From: Gammaproteobacteria bacterium
GTDB taxonomy: Bacteria > Pseudomonadota > Gammaproteobacteria > Pseudomonadales > Litorivicinaceae
Length of the DNA: 16,675 nucleotides
Reading direction: 5' to 3'
NCBI GenBank assembly: GCA_002717305.1
Contig: PBDH01000039.1
Span: forward strand, 1-16,675
Part shown: positions 1 to 8,537 of the stretch, one piece after another
How positions within the stretch are numbered: position 1 is the stretch's first letter
Layout of the letters: every line of letters begins with the position of its first letter
Program-made: the position numbers and the translations under genes
Notes under the pieces: generated by a model
What the model saw: the letters and a program-made list of their open reading frames with translations, nothing else
Database searches by the model: none
Told to the model about the DNA's origin: nothing

Positions 1-79
1 CATAAAAAGTAGTGAAAGGCACAATCAAATACGTGTATACTCCACGGCCGTTTTTATAACAGTCTCCCTAGGTCAGTTG

Positions 80-1951
80 ATGGCAGAAAAATCGTTAGAT
101 CACGAGCTTACACAAACCGAACAGCGTCAATCACGACTGAAAGACCTGATCGCCAAAGGTAAGGAACAGGGATACCTGACCTACGCTGAAGTCAACGATC
201 ACCTTCCAGAAGAAATTGCGGATCCTGATCAGGTCGAAGATATCATTCGCATGATTGGAGATATGGGAATCTCTGTCGGTGAGGAAGCACCAGACGATGA
301 TCAACTTCTCCTTGGCGAAAACTCAAATGCTACAGACGACTCAGCTGCGGAAGAAGCAGCGGCAGCACTTGCATCTGTCGAGAACGATGTTGGAAGGACC
401 ACGGATCCTGTTCGAATGTACATGCGAGAAATGGGTACCGTCGAACTTCTGACCCGCGAGGGTGAGATAATTATTGCCAAGCGAATCGAAGAAGGTATCC
501 GCGAGGTCATGCAAGCTATGGCCTACTATCCTGGAATCGTCGAGTCGGTTCTCGCCACCTATGACCGTATCCAAATAGAGGAAGGTCGAATATCTGACTT
601 ATTAGCTGGGTTCTTGGACCCTGATCCAGAAGACGAAGTAACAGAGTCTGTTGGCTCAACTGACGAAGTTAATGATAAGGACTTCGAGGATTCCAATGCT
701 GAACACGACAATGATGATTCGGATGATGAGGAAGAAGGCGATACAGGGCCAGATCCTGAAGAGGTTAAAACACGGTTCGAAAATCTCCGCGTCAACCTCG
801 CTAAAGCTGAAAAAGTGATCGCCAAAAAGGGGCGCGACTCTAAAGAAGGTAAGGTTGCACTTTCAGCCATTGGTGATGTCTTTTCGTCATTGAAACTTAC
901 GCCAAGGCTATTTGACGAACTCTGTATTGAGTTCCGCTCTGTCCTCGATTCTATTCGAGATCAAGAGCGTGAAATCCTGCGACTGTGTACCAAACAAGGG
1001 AAGCTCGACCGAAAAGTTTTTATAAAGCAATGGCATGGTAACGAGACTAATTTTGAGTGGATTCCGGGGCTCGCTAGTAAAAAGAAGTCTGAGAAATTAG
1101 CGGTAGTGATTCCAGAAGTACAACGTTGCCAAGCAAGACTTCAATCAGTTGCTGAAGGCGTTGGCGTTACGATACCAGAGCTCCGGGATATCAACCGTCG
1201 TCTCTCGATGGGTGAAGCGAAGGCGCGGCGTGCGAAGAAAGATATGGTTGAAGCGAATCTTCGACTAGTTATATCAATCGCAAAAAAATACACAAATAGA
1301 GGCTTACAGTTTTTAGATCTCATCCAGGAGGGAAACATTGGTTTAATGAAAGCGGTCGACAAGTTCGAATATCGTCGTGGTTACAAGTTTTCGACCTACG
1401 CAACCTGGTGGATTCGCCAGGCGATAACCCGCTCTATCGCCGATCAAGCGCGGACAATTCGTATTCCGGTGCACATGATCGAGACGATCAATAAGCTCAA
1501 CCGCATTAGCCGTCAAATGCTCCAGGAAATGGGGAGAGAGCCAACACCTGAAGAGCTTGGCGAACGTATGGAAATGCCCGAGGATAAAGTACGCAAGGTT
1601 CTAAAAATCGCAAAAGAGCCAATTTCAATGGAAACCCCAATCGGTGATGACGAAGATAGCTCGCTTGGCGACTTTATTGAGGATACAACAATCTCATCAC
1701 CTGTCGATTCCGCCACGGTCGAAGGCTTAACGGAGTCAACACGTCAAGTTTTGGCAAGTCTGACAGCCAGAGAGGCGAAAGTTCTGCGAATGCGTTTTGG
1801 TATTGATATGAACACCGACCACACACTTGAAGAAGTGGGTAAACAATTTGACGTCACCCGTGAGCGAATCCGTCAAATTGAGGCCAAAGCCCTCCGCAAG
1901 CTCAGACACCCAAGTCGGTCAGATCACTTACGATCATTCCTCGACGAATAA
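80..1951 (+). CDS. rpoD: RNA polymerase sigma factor RpoD (sigma-70)
   Basis: Primary housekeeping sigma factor; it binds core RNA polymerase in the cytoplasm and recognises -35/-10 promoters. The 623-residue product has the full group 1 layout. Region 1.1 is N-terminal (QGYLTYAEVNDHLPEE). Region 1.2 begins near residue 110 (PVRMYMREMGTVELLTREGE). A long non-conserved region carries a very acidic Asp/Glu stretch at about 180-230. Region 2 starts near 389 (MVEANLRLVISIAKKYTNRG, then YKFSTYATWWIRQAITR). Region 4.2 lies at about 581-611 (TLEEVGKQFDVTRERIRQIE). The acidic insert and length fit gammaproteobacterial RpoD. The ATG at 80 was chosen over the TTG directly before it at 77; only a weak AGG at 70-72 serves as ribosome binding site. 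It converges with matB across 137 bp, in which I see no convincing terminator. Confidence 0.98.
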   Translation: MAEKSLDHELTQTEQRQSRLKDLIAKGKEQGYLTYAEVNDHLPEEIADPDQVEDIIRMIGDMGISVGEEAPDDDQLLLGENSNATDDSAAEEAAAALASVENDVGRTTDPVRMYMREMGTVELLTREGEIIIAKRIEEGIREVMQAMAYYPGIVESVLATYDRIQIEEGRISDLLAGFLDPDPEDEVTESVGSTDEVNDKDFEDSNAEHDNDDSDDEEEGDTGPDPEEVKTRFENLRVNLAKAEKVIAKKGRDSKEGKVALSAIGDVFSSLKLTPRLFDELCIEFRSVLDSIRDQEREILRLCTKQGKLDRKVFIKQWHGNETNFEWIPGLASKKKSEKLAVVIPEVQRCQARLQSVAEGVGVTIPELRDINRRLSMGEAKARRAKKDMVEANLRLVISIAKKYTNRGLQFLDLIQEGNIGLMKAVDKFEYRRGYKFSTYATWWIRQAITRSIADQARTIRIPVHMIETINKLNRISRQMLQEMGREPTPEELGERMEMPEDKVRKVLKIAKEPISMETPIGDDEDSSLGDFIEDTTISSPVDSATVEGLTESTRQVLASLTAREAKVLRMRFGIDMNTDHTLEEVGKQFDVTRERIRQIEAKALRKLRHPSRSDHLRSFLDE

Positions 1952-2088
1952 TTTCTGCCCGGCCTTTGCTTTGGATTTCAATTTATCCAATCTGCTTGTC
2001 TCTGGGTAGAAATACAAAGTTAAGAGTCCCTGAACACTAGAGCTAACTTTCATCAGCCCAACGGTGCGAAAGAACTAGAAACGCGCTC

Positions 2089-3600
2089 TTAGGTAAAACT
2101 ATCGGCGTATTCGCCTCGCAACAGATTTTTCTGGACCTTGCCCATAGTATTTCTTGGCAGGGCCTCAAGCTGAATCCACCGGCGAGGGACTTTAAAACCG
2201 GCTAACTTCTCTCGACAAGCAACCTCAAGGGAACCCATATCAAGTGCGCTCTCACCAACCAATATAGCGACGATACCTTCACCAAAATCAGAATGTGGAA
2301 CACCTACCACAGCGCTCTCTACCACACCTTTCTGATCGTTCAGTACATCTTCAATTTCTTTTGGATAAATATTTAAACCACCCGAAATAATTAGGTCTTT
2401 GCCTCGCCCGACGATCGACACGTAACCGTCCTCAGAGAGCATAGCAACGTCACCGGTAACGAACCATTCGCCATTGAACTCGGCTGCTGTTTTTTTTGGC
2501 AGTCCCCAATAACCTTTGAAAACATGATCCCCTTTTACCTCCAAAGAGCCAATAGTACCCTTCGGTAACTCGGTTACATCCTCTCCCACAATTCTCACCT
2601 CGACTCCCGGTAACGGCGGTCCAACGGAGCCAGCTCTGCGCTCACCATGCAGAGGGTTAGAGCAACTCATACCAGTCTCTGTCATTCCGTACCGCTCGAG
2701 AATCCGCTGCCCTGTCCGATCGAAGAACTCATCGGAAGTCTCAACCAACAAAGGCGCCGAACCCGAAATGAACAAGCGCATGTGACCGCCAATCTCTTGA
2801 TTAAAACGTCGATCACCGAGTAACCGAGTGTAGTAGGTAGGAACACCCATCATCACCGTCGCCTCCCGCATAACCGAAAGAACACCGTCCAAATCAAATT
2901 TCGGCAACATTATAATAGGTCCGCCATTTATTAGAGCCAGATTTAGTGCTACGAATAGACCGTGTACATGGAACAATGGTAGAGCGTGCAAGAGCGTATC
3001 ATTAGCACTGTAAGCCCACGCCTGGGTTAGCATCTCAGCATTTGAAACCAAGTTGTTATGGGTAATCATGGCACCCTTGGGCCTGCCGGTTGTTCCAGAC
3101 GTATAAATTATTGCAGCAAGATCATCAGCAGCGCGAGACGTAATCTTCTCAAGAGCTTTGCCCGCTAATTTTGCTTCTACGAATAAATCGGACAAAGAAC
3201 CGCTTTCATTGTCTAAAGTCAAAACTTCAAGCTCTGCCAAACTATCTTTTAAAGCCTCAGCATGTTCTGCTCGATCTCTCGAACACACATGTACCTTTGG
3301 CTCCGCATCGGTTAAAAAGTATTCGATCTCTGCATTGGTATAGGCAGAGTTCAACGGTAAATATACTGCCCCAGCACGCAATACAGCTAGATAAAGGACA
3401 ACATTCATCTGACCTTTTTCGATCTGTACAGATACACGATCACCCGGCTCGACACCCAAATCATGAAGCACTGCCGCCAGAATCGCAGACTGGCTATCAA
3501 GATCAATTCCACTAAGCTTTGCCACACCGGGAATAGTCAAAACGGTCTGTTCAGCTTGTTGGCTCAGATTGGATTGGATCGGAACGAAGACGTTATGCAT
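2089..3600 (-). CDS. matB: Malonyl-CoA synthetase (malonate--CoA ligase), MatB type
   Basis: An acyl-adenylate-forming (ANL) ligase of 503 residues, predicted to make malonyl-CoA from malonate, ATP and CoA in the cytoplasm. ANL motifs are complete: the P-loop YTSGTTGRPKG at 166-176, the adenine-binding YGMTETG at 304-310, TGD at 382-384, the hinge GRGKDLIISGG at 398-408, and the catalytic lysine K488 in PRNTMGKVQK. The length and wording (for example HALPLFHVHGLF and the ERRAGSVGPPLPGVEVRIV stretch) match MatB rather than acetyl-CoA or long-chain acyl-CoA synthetases. The start overlaps the end of matA by 8 nt, and AAGGA lies 8 nt before the ATG, so the two are probably translationally coupled. 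Last gene of the dctPQM-maiA-matA-matB operon. Specificity for malonate is inferred from family and context; methylmalonate is a possible side substrate. Confidence 0.9.
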   Translation of the reverse strand: MHNVFVPIQSNLSQQAEQTVLTIPGVAKLSGIDLDSQSAILAAVLHDLGVEPGDRVSVQIEKGQMNVVLYLAVLRAGAVYLPLNSAYTNAEIEYFLTDAEPKVHVCSRDRAEHAEALKDSLAELEVLTLDNESGSLSDLFVEAKLAGKALEKITSRAADDLAAIIYTSGTTGRPKGAMITHNNLVSNAEMLTQAWAYSANDTLLHALPLFHVHGLFVALNLALINGGPIIMLPKFDLDGVLSVMREATVMMGVPTYYTRLLGDRRFNQEIGGHMRLFISGSAPLLVETSDEFFDRTGQRILERYGMTETGMSCSNPLHGERRAGSVGPPLPGVEVRIVGEDVTELPKGTIGSLEVKGDHVFKGYWGLPKKTAAEFNGEWFVTGDVAMLSEDGYVSIVGRGKDLIISGGLNIYPKEIEDVLNDQKGVVESAVVGVPHSDFGEGIVAILVGESALDMGSLEVACREKLAGFKVPRRWIQLEALPRNTMGKVQKNLLRGEYADSFT

Positions 3601-4897
3601 GCGGAAGTTCCTTTACGGGAGATCTTGACGTTTTTTTTAATAATTGTTGGACCTCTCTGGAAGTCGCAATTTGCCCGGATTCCATGAGCTGTTCGTGATT
3701 ACTGACGATAAGATCCAGCTCGTACCGATAATTGACCATAAAACCGAAACTTTGCTCGAAACCGCGGGCGCTTAGATCCGCGTCCACATTTATGCGCTCA
3801 AGTGATGCGCCATTTCCCAAATGGAACCTGGCTACAGGATCTCTTAGTTTTGGGCCCTTGCCGTCGGTAAGATACTGCGCGACGATTGGCTTCAACTTTT
3901 GCTTATCGGCAGGTTCCTTGAATTGGCCGAGGAATATTTGACCGTCGGACTCAAGCCATTGGCGAAGACCGGGAATGGGGGATAGCGTTACAAAATTCTT
4001 CAAGTTCGGATGTTCAGCTTGTAGCACAGATACAACTTGCTTGATGAGGAGATTACCGAAACTCACCCCAGCCAGACCAGGCTGGCAATTATTAATCGAA
4101 TAAAATACTGCCGTATCTGCGTTAACTGGTGAAACGGGAGTCGTCTCAAGGAGTGGCGCAATCGCATCTGCCACTCCCTGAACAAGTGCGACTTCGACAA
4201 AAATAAGAGGCTCATCAGGAATAACAGGGTGAAAATACGCAAAACAGAACCGGTCTTCCGCGAGTCTTCTCCGTAAATCATCCCAGCCCTGAATCTCGTG
4301 TACTGATTCGTACTGAATCAGTTTCTCCAACACCGTTGCCGACGTTTGCCAGTTAATCCGTTCCAACTCTAGGAAGCCCTTGTTAAACCAGGATGTAAAA
4401 AGATGAACGAAGTCTTGATCAATCGGCCTTAACTCTGGATGGTTGCGTAATAATTTACTCAATTCTTCTCGCATCAAAATCAAAGTTTGTAGTCCGTTCG
4501 GCGCGGAGTTTATGCGCCGAAACAATTCCTGTCGATTTGCCTCCGCAGCTTGATGCAAGTTCATTATTGACAGTTCATCAAGAGAAGTCTGGTAATGATT
4601 GATGGCACGTTCAAGACGGTCCCTATCGGGACCGAATTCATCAATCAATCTACTAAAAAATTCCAAATGGTCAGCCTTGTCCAATGCATGCCAAGACGAC
4701 ACCACAGAGCCAGCGAGAGCAAGGCCTGTCGCCTCACCACGCCTCGACAGGACTGCATGGCAATGCGCGATCAAATCATCGAGCAATACTCCTTCAGATT
4801 TAAAATCTAAGAGATCAAGTGCCCTATCGGTCACTTGTTGAATCCACCCCTTGATTCCACCACTCACCGTCGTTTTCTCATTCAAAGAGTGCGCCAA
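3593..4897 (-). CDS. matA: Malonyl-CoA decarboxylase
   Basis: Predicted to decarboxylate malonyl-CoA to acetyl-CoA and CO2, feeding imported malonate into central metabolism. The 434-residue protein has the two-part MCD architecture: an N-terminal helical domain (about 1-190) and a C-terminal GNAT-like catalytic domain. Family landmarks are FYSINNCQPGLAGVSFGN (Ser267 corresponds to the conserved catalytic Ser), TLSPIPGLRQW at 304-314, and VARFHLGNGASLERIN with His359 as the conserved catalytic His. The start shown is a TTG that overlaps the end of maiA by 20 nt. An alternative is a GTG at 4867 (residue 11), which would begin 11 nt after the maiA stop; the first clearly conserved segment is downstream of both, so the sequence does not settle it. 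It overlaps matB by 8 nt. The MatA/MatB pair is the classical malonate catabolic module. Confidence 0.95.
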   Translation of the reverse strand: MAHSLNEKTTVSGGIKGWIQQVTDRALDLLDFKSEGVLLDDLIAHCHAVLSRRGEATGLALAGSVVSSWHALDKADHLEFFSRLIDEFGPDRDRLERAINHYQTSLDELSIMNLHQAAEANRQELFRRINSAPNGLQTLILMREELSKLLRNHPELRPIDQDFVHLFTSWFNKGFLELERINWQTSATVLEKLIQYESVHEIQGWDDLRRRLAEDRFCFAYFHPVIPDEPLIFVEVALVQGVADAIAPLLETTPVSPVNADTAVFYSINNCQPGLAGVSFGNLLIKQVVSVLQAEHPNLKNFVTLSPIPGLRQWLESDGQIFLGQFKEPADKQKLKPIVAQYLTDGKGPKLRDPVARFHLGNGASLERINVDADLSARGFEQSFGFMVNYRYELDLIVSNHEQLMESGQIATSREVQQLLKKTSRSPVKELPHA

Positions 4898-5621
4898 ATC
4901 CAGGCATTTTCGTTTCTAGGCCAAGAGCCTCCAGCATTCGATAGCTTGTCGCGACAGATGCAGAGAGTGTTGGTATACCGGTTTTAGCTTGTAGCGCTGA
5001 AACCGCTGGCAGTGAGGGCATTTGTACGCAGGCTGACGCGATCAGCGTATCAATGTTAGACAGGTTTAGCCTATCTACTAGGTCAACTGGCGCCATGGGA
5101 TCTTGCCGTGCGACCTGAAGGTTGTCAGGTATCTCTAGACTTATTGCATCTAAAACCTCAAAACCTTCAGACTCGATATAGTGACAAACTAAATCAGTAA
5201 GAGGCTTTCGATAAGGCGCTATTACAGCAACCCGCTTTGCATTCAGCGTCGCTAGACCTTCAACCAACGCACCAGCAGAGCTTACAACGGGGCAAGGATA
5301 CCCGTTATCAAGGGTTATCTGGCCCAAGCGCGCTTGACTTTCTCTATGATATCCAAGGCCCATTGACATTATAGCCACCAGACAGGCGTAACCCATAACG
5401 TCCACAGATGCATCCGATAATTCAAGTGCGCATCTGTCACTATCACGGTCCATTAAGGCCAATTCTTCTTTGGTCACCTGCTTCATCCGCATCCGACTCG
5501 AGTGGAAAGTGAAACGTTCTTCATAATGTATTTCCCTGTTACGAAATACCTCAGGTATTTCTTTTTCCATCGTCACGTTTGAACTGGGAACTATCTGACC
5601 AACTCTAAAGGATCTGATCAT
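4878..5621 (-). CDS. maiA: Maleate cis-trans isomerase (Asp/Glu racemase superfamily)
   Basis: Predicted cofactor-free isomerase converting maleate to fumarate. The 247-residue protein has the two conserved cysteines of maleate isomerases: Cys80 in MGYACLVAIMSMGLGYHR and Cys198 in SACVQMPSLPAV. It also has the N-terminal substrate loop VPSSNVTMEKEIP with Asn15. Arylmalonate decarboxylases of the same superfamily keep only the second cysteine, so having both favours isomerase over decarboxylase. The ATG overlaps the dctM stop (ATGA), and the gene sits between the TRAP transporter genes and matA. This enzyme is best known from nicotinate degradation, where maleate comes from maleamate; no other nicotinate gene is visible here. 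In this operon it suggests that the transporter also brings in maleate, or that maleate arises from a compound metabolised with malonate. Enzyme class is confident; physiological role is inferred. Confidence 0.88.
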   Translation of the reverse strand: MIRSFRVGQIVPSSNVTMEKEIPEVFRNREIHYEERFTFHSSRMRMKQVTKEELALMDRDSDRCALELSDASVDVMGYACLVAIMSMGLGYHRESQARLGQITLDNGYPCPVVSSAGALVEGLATLNAKRVAVIAPYRKPLTDLVCHYIESEGFEVLDAISLEIPDNLQVARQDPMAPVDLVDRLNLSNIDTLIASACVQMPSLPAVSALQAKTGIPTLSASVATSYRMLEALGLETKMPGFGALFE

Positions 5622-6937
5622 GTAACCGCAGCCCCCATGAGCGCATCAGGTAACCAGGTAGCGATGCCCGGGAATAGGCAGAGGATCAATATGGCTATGA
5701 TCATACAAGCAACGTAGGGCAGTGAGCCTGTAAGAATTGTCTTTAGAGGTATCTCAGGGGCAATCCCGTTAATAACGTACAGATTTAATCCAACAGGTGG
5801 AGAGATTAATCCGATCTCCATGTTAATGGTAAGCACCACGGCAAACCAATAAGGGTCGAAACCCGCCCCCAAGATGATCGGCATCAAAATAGGTGCCGCC
5901 ATCAAGATGACGGCAACGGGGGGTAAGAAAAAGCCGGCTACCAACAAAAAAATATTTATATAGAGCATCAAAACCCACCGATTAACTTCGAGGGTTCCGA
6001 TCCAAGCTGCAATCGATTGAGTAATAAAAAGACTAGACAACATATAAGAAAAAACGCCAGCAGCGGCGATAATAAACAAAATCATTACTGATTCTTTCGT
6101 CGAATCTCGGAGCATGAGCCATATGGTCCCTAAATCGGTCATGCGGTAGATCACGATCGCCAAACCTAGACACAAGAGTGCTCCGACAGCGGCTGTCTCT
6201 GACGGCGTAGCCACTCCTCCATAGAGCGCGTAAAGAACGCCCAAAATAACAAGGAGGAAAGGAACAACCCGAGGTAAGACCTCAAACTTTTCTTTCCAGC
6301 TGAAGGTCCTACCAGCTAGGACGTCTATTCCTCCTTGTCTCCAAGTGGCAAAAATGGACCAAGCCATGAATAGACCCACGAGCAAAAGTCCGGGAAGAAC
6401 ACCCGCGATAAAAAGACGTCCGATTGACGTCTCTGTGGCGATTCCGTAGACAATCATGGTTATCGATGGCGGTATTAAGATTCCAAGCGTCCCTCCTGCC
6501 GCAATAGAACCGGCTGCGACACCGTCCGGAAAGTTTCGTTTACGCATCTCAGGTATGCCCATCTTCCCTATTGCCGCACAGGTTGCTGGAGAAGACCCAG
6601 ACATGGCTGCAAACAGAGCACAAGCGCCAAGGTTTGAAACCACCAAACCCCCAGGAACCCTTGTCAGCCATCGATCGAGTGCCTCGTAAAGATCAGCGCC
6701 CGCTCGGGTAGAAGCAATTGCGGCTCCCATCAAGATAAACATGGGGATTGATAGAAGAGCAAAATTATCGAGCTTCCCAAACAATACCTCGGGGATTAAC
6801 TCTAACGATCGAAAACCATCAAAGGTAAGCAAAAAGATTGCGGAAACCACCAAAAGTCCGTTCGCTACAGAAATTCCTGAAAATAGAATCAGCATTGTGA
6901 CAGTCGCTACCAACAGTCCAAGCACCAAAGGATCCAT
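5618..6937 (-). CDS. dctM: TRAP transporter large membrane subunit DctM (MatM-like)
   Basis: Large integral-membrane subunit of a tripartite ATP-independent periplasmic transporter, which moves a dicarboxylate across the inner membrane driven by an ion gradient. The 439-residue protein is hydrophobic throughout with about 11-12 membrane segments. It carries the DctM signature region FAAMSGSSPATCAAIGKMG followed by IPEM, and the conserved C-terminal motif IGLISPPVGLNLYVINGIAP. The start overlaps the dctQ stop by one base (TGATG), with GGGAG 9 nt upstream as ribosome binding site; the end overlaps maiA by 4 nt. Substrate cannot be read from this subunit. Malonate and/or maleate is inferred from the downstream genes and from the rhizobial matPQM precedent. 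Confidence 0.95.
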   Translation of the reverse strand: MDPLVLGLLVATVTMLILFSGISVANGLLVVSAIFLLTFDGFRSLELIPEVLFGKLDNFALLSIPMFILMGAAIASTRAGADLYEALDRWLTRVPGGLVVSNLGACALFAAMSGSSPATCAAIGKMGIPEMRKRNFPDGVAAGSIAAGGTLGILIPPSITMIVYGIATETSIGRLFIAGVLPGLLLVGLFMAWSIFATWRQGGIDVLAGRTFSWKEKFEVLPRVVPFLLVILGVLYALYGGVATPSETAAVGALLCLGLAIVIYRMTDLGTIWLMLRDSTKESVMILFIIAAAGVFSYMLSSLFITQSIAAWIGTLEVNRWVLMLYINIFLLVAGFFLPPVAVILMAAPILMPIILGAGFDPYWFAVVLTINMEIGLISPPVGLNLYVINGIAPEIPLKTILTGSLPYVACMIIAILILCLFPGIATWLPDALMGAAVT

Positions 6938-7452
6938 CAGTGCGTGCTCCCTTCGATAACTATTTTCTCTGCAGGGGTAAGCAGAATCTCAAATAGATCG
7001 GAAGTTAATTGCAATGCAAATAAACCAAATCCGATCGGCATGGTGAGGTATGGAATCCAAAGGGGTGGGCCCCATACGGTTTCTGATGTCCACCCCTTAG
7101 AAAAAGATACATGCACTAAATCTGCTGAATAATACGTCATGATGGCCAAAACCAATATCGCCGCCAAGAAACTCAAGATCATAAGAAGCTTCCTCGCGGG
7201 TGGAGGTAGTAACATTGGTACCAATTCGACATTCACGTGACCTTTCAACTTTTGAACGTAAGGGAGTCCTAGAAGTGTCGCAGCTAATATCAGATAGACG
7301 ACGGCCTCGGTATGCCAATATGTGGACCCATTCAAGAAATATCTAATGAAGATCATCTGACATGTGATAATGACTGCGACTAACACCATCATGGCCGCGA
7401 GCACGCCTACCGCGGTAGAAAGCCTATTCACGGAGGATATGAAACTCCTCAT
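6937..7452 (-). CDS. dctQ: TRAP transporter small membrane subunit DctQ (MatQ-like)
   Basis: Small four-helix membrane subunit that pairs with DctM in the inner membrane. The 171-residue protein has four hydrophobic segments, at about 12-38, 47-66, 84-108 and 130-150, with WHTEAVVYLILAATLLGLPY in the second and GHVNVELVP just after it, both typical of DctQ. It lies between dctP (51 nt gap containing a strong hairpin) and dctM (1 nt overlap). AAAGG about 8 nt before the ATG is the likely ribosome binding site. Confidence 0.93.
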   Translation of the reverse strand: MRSFISSVNRLSTAVGVLAAMMVLVAVIITCQMIFIRYFLNGSTYWHTEAVVYLILAATLLGLPYVQKLKGHVNVELVPMLLPPPARKLLMILSFLAAILVLAIMTYYSADLVHVSFSKGWTSETVWGPPLWIPYLTMPIGFGLFALQLTSDLFEILLTPAEKIVIEGSTH

Positions 7453-7471
7453 ATTTTGAACCTTTTGAAAG

Positions 7472-7497
7472 AGCTCGGCCCTAGAGCGGACCGAGCT
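7472..7497 (-). other. Intercistronic hairpin between dctP and dctQ
   Basis: A perfect 7-bp inverted repeat, AGCTCGG (7472-7478) and CCGAGCT (7491-7497), with a further CC/GG pair inside after one mismatch. It fills most of the 51-nt gap between the dctP stop and the dctQ start. There is no U-tract on the - strand, so it does not look like a full terminator. Stem-loops directly downstream of binding-protein genes are known to protect the upstream mRNA and raise binding protein above membrane subunits; that role is inferred here. Confidence 0.6.
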
Positions 7498-7503
7498 ATC
7501 GGT

Positions 7504-8487
7504 TTAGTCGACTGCTAAAGCAAGGTCAAGAAAACGCTGGCCTTCAGGATAGTCAGCTACAAACTTTTTATACGAAGTCTTTTTAGCTAAATCTTGCCAT
7601 GCCTTGAATTCTGAGGATGACATCTCTTTGATTTGAACACCTGCTTCTTTATAAACCTTGACTGAGTTAGCGTCCTGCTTCTTAGCTTCAGCTAGGTAGT
7701 ACTCTTCGGCTTTCTTTGAGCCTGCGCGGAGCGCTTTCTTTTGAGCGGCATTGAGTCCGTCGAAAGTTGACTTATTCATTAACAACGGCTGATACATAAA
7801 CCACAGTGCCTGTGCGCCTGCGGGGGTGTAACACTTCACTTGCTCGTAAATTCGATACGATACGAATGATGATGACGAGGTATTGGCACCATCGAGTACA
7901 CCTGTCTGCATAGCATTATAGATCTCAGAGGAGGCCATCGATGCAATTGATGCACCTGCCCCGGCCAGTAACTGGTTAAAAGACTTGCCAGCCGCCCTCA
8001 TCTGCAGACCCTTAACGTCGTCAGGATGAGACACACACTTATCCTTACCCACAAAGCCACCAGCCAAATACCCATGAACCAGAACCATAACGTCATCGCC
8101 TGCCATCTTTTCCTGAATCGCATCCATGAAAGGTGAATAATTCAGACGCGCCGCGTGATCGTGGTTCTTAACTAGACCCGGCATCAGGGTAAGGTTATAC
8201 GAAGGCTGCTGACCACCCGCGTAAGACAATGGAAGCACAACCATATCCAACTGTCCCCGTGACAACGGTTTGTATTGCTCTTTAGGTTTGAAGAGGGACT
8301 TGGACGGAAATATTTTTATTTCCAAACCCACGTTAGCTTCTTTTACGTGATTGGCAACTATCTCAGCCACCTTATGGCGAACATCTTTGGTTGACCACTG
8401 ATGAGAGAGACGAAGCTCTGTGGCATTTACAAGCGAACTAACGAAAAACGTTGAGACCGCCGCAGTTAAGAGAGTTTTTATTTTCAT
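7504..8487 (-). CDS. dctP: TRAP transporter periplasmic substrate-binding protein DctP (MatP-like)
   Basis: Periplasmic solute receptor of the TRAP system; it delivers an organic acid to DctQM. The 327-residue product begins with a Sec signal peptide (MKIKTLLTAAVSTFFVSSLV, probable cleavage after VNA at residue 22). It has DctP landmarks: LRLSHQWS at the mature start, GQLDMVVLPLSYAG, and DDVKGLQMRAAG, where Arg164 corresponds to the arginine that salt-bridges the substrate carboxylate, followed by the MQTGVLDGANTS segment. First gene of the operon, with a strong ribosome binding site (AGGAG, 6 nt before the ATG). Substrate is inferred as malonate and/or maleate from matAB and maiA downstream. 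Regulation by the adjacent, now broken, divergent GntR-type gene is likely to have been ancestral. Confidence 0.93.
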   Translation of the reverse strand: MKIKTLLTAAVSTFFVSSLVNATELRLSHQWSTKDVRHKVAEIVANHVKEANVGLEIKIFPSKSLFKPKEQYKPLSRGQLDMVVLPLSYAGGQQPSYNLTLMPGLVKNHDHAARLNYSPFMDAIQEKMAGDDVMVLVHGYLAGGFVGKDKCVSHPDDVKGLQMRAAGKSFNQLLAGAGASIASMASSEIYNAMQTGVLDGANTSSSSFVSYRIYEQVKCYTPAGAQALWFMYQPLLMNKSTFDGLNAAQKKALRAGSKKAEEYYLAEAKKQDANSVKVYKEAGVQIKEMSSSEFKAWQDLAKKTSYKKFVADYPEGQRFLDLALAVD

Positions 8488-8508
8488 TACTGGCTCCTGC
8501 CAAGTGTG

Positions 8509-8527
8509 GCAAGTTGTCGGAACTTGC
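8509..8527 (-). promoter_or_regulatory. Perfect inverted repeat in the dctP leader
   Basis: GCAAGTT and AACTTGC are perfect 7-bp arms around a 5-nt centre (gtcgg), ending 22 nt upstream of the dctP start codon and just ahead of its ribosome binding site. It could be an operator or a stem-loop at the very 5' end of the dctP transcript. No U-tract follows, so it is not a terminator. Function is not determined by the sequence. Confidence 0.45.
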
Positions 8528-8537
8528 GTATTAATAA

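Noticed and set aside
1..12. CAT AAA AAG TAG at the window start as the last codons of an upstream gene (dnaG is expected before rpoD)
   Set aside because: Four codons are too few to identify a gene; the idea rests only on the usual dnaG-rpoD order.
55..60. TATAAC upstream of rpoD as a -10 box
   Set aside because: No acceptable -35 at 16-18 bp (CGTGTA at 17), and the predicted start would fall only about 7 nt before the weak ribosome binding site.
1952..2088. Terminator between convergent rpoD and matB
   Set aside because: The best stem (CTTTC with GAAAG around 2048-2073) is short and has no T-run on either strand.
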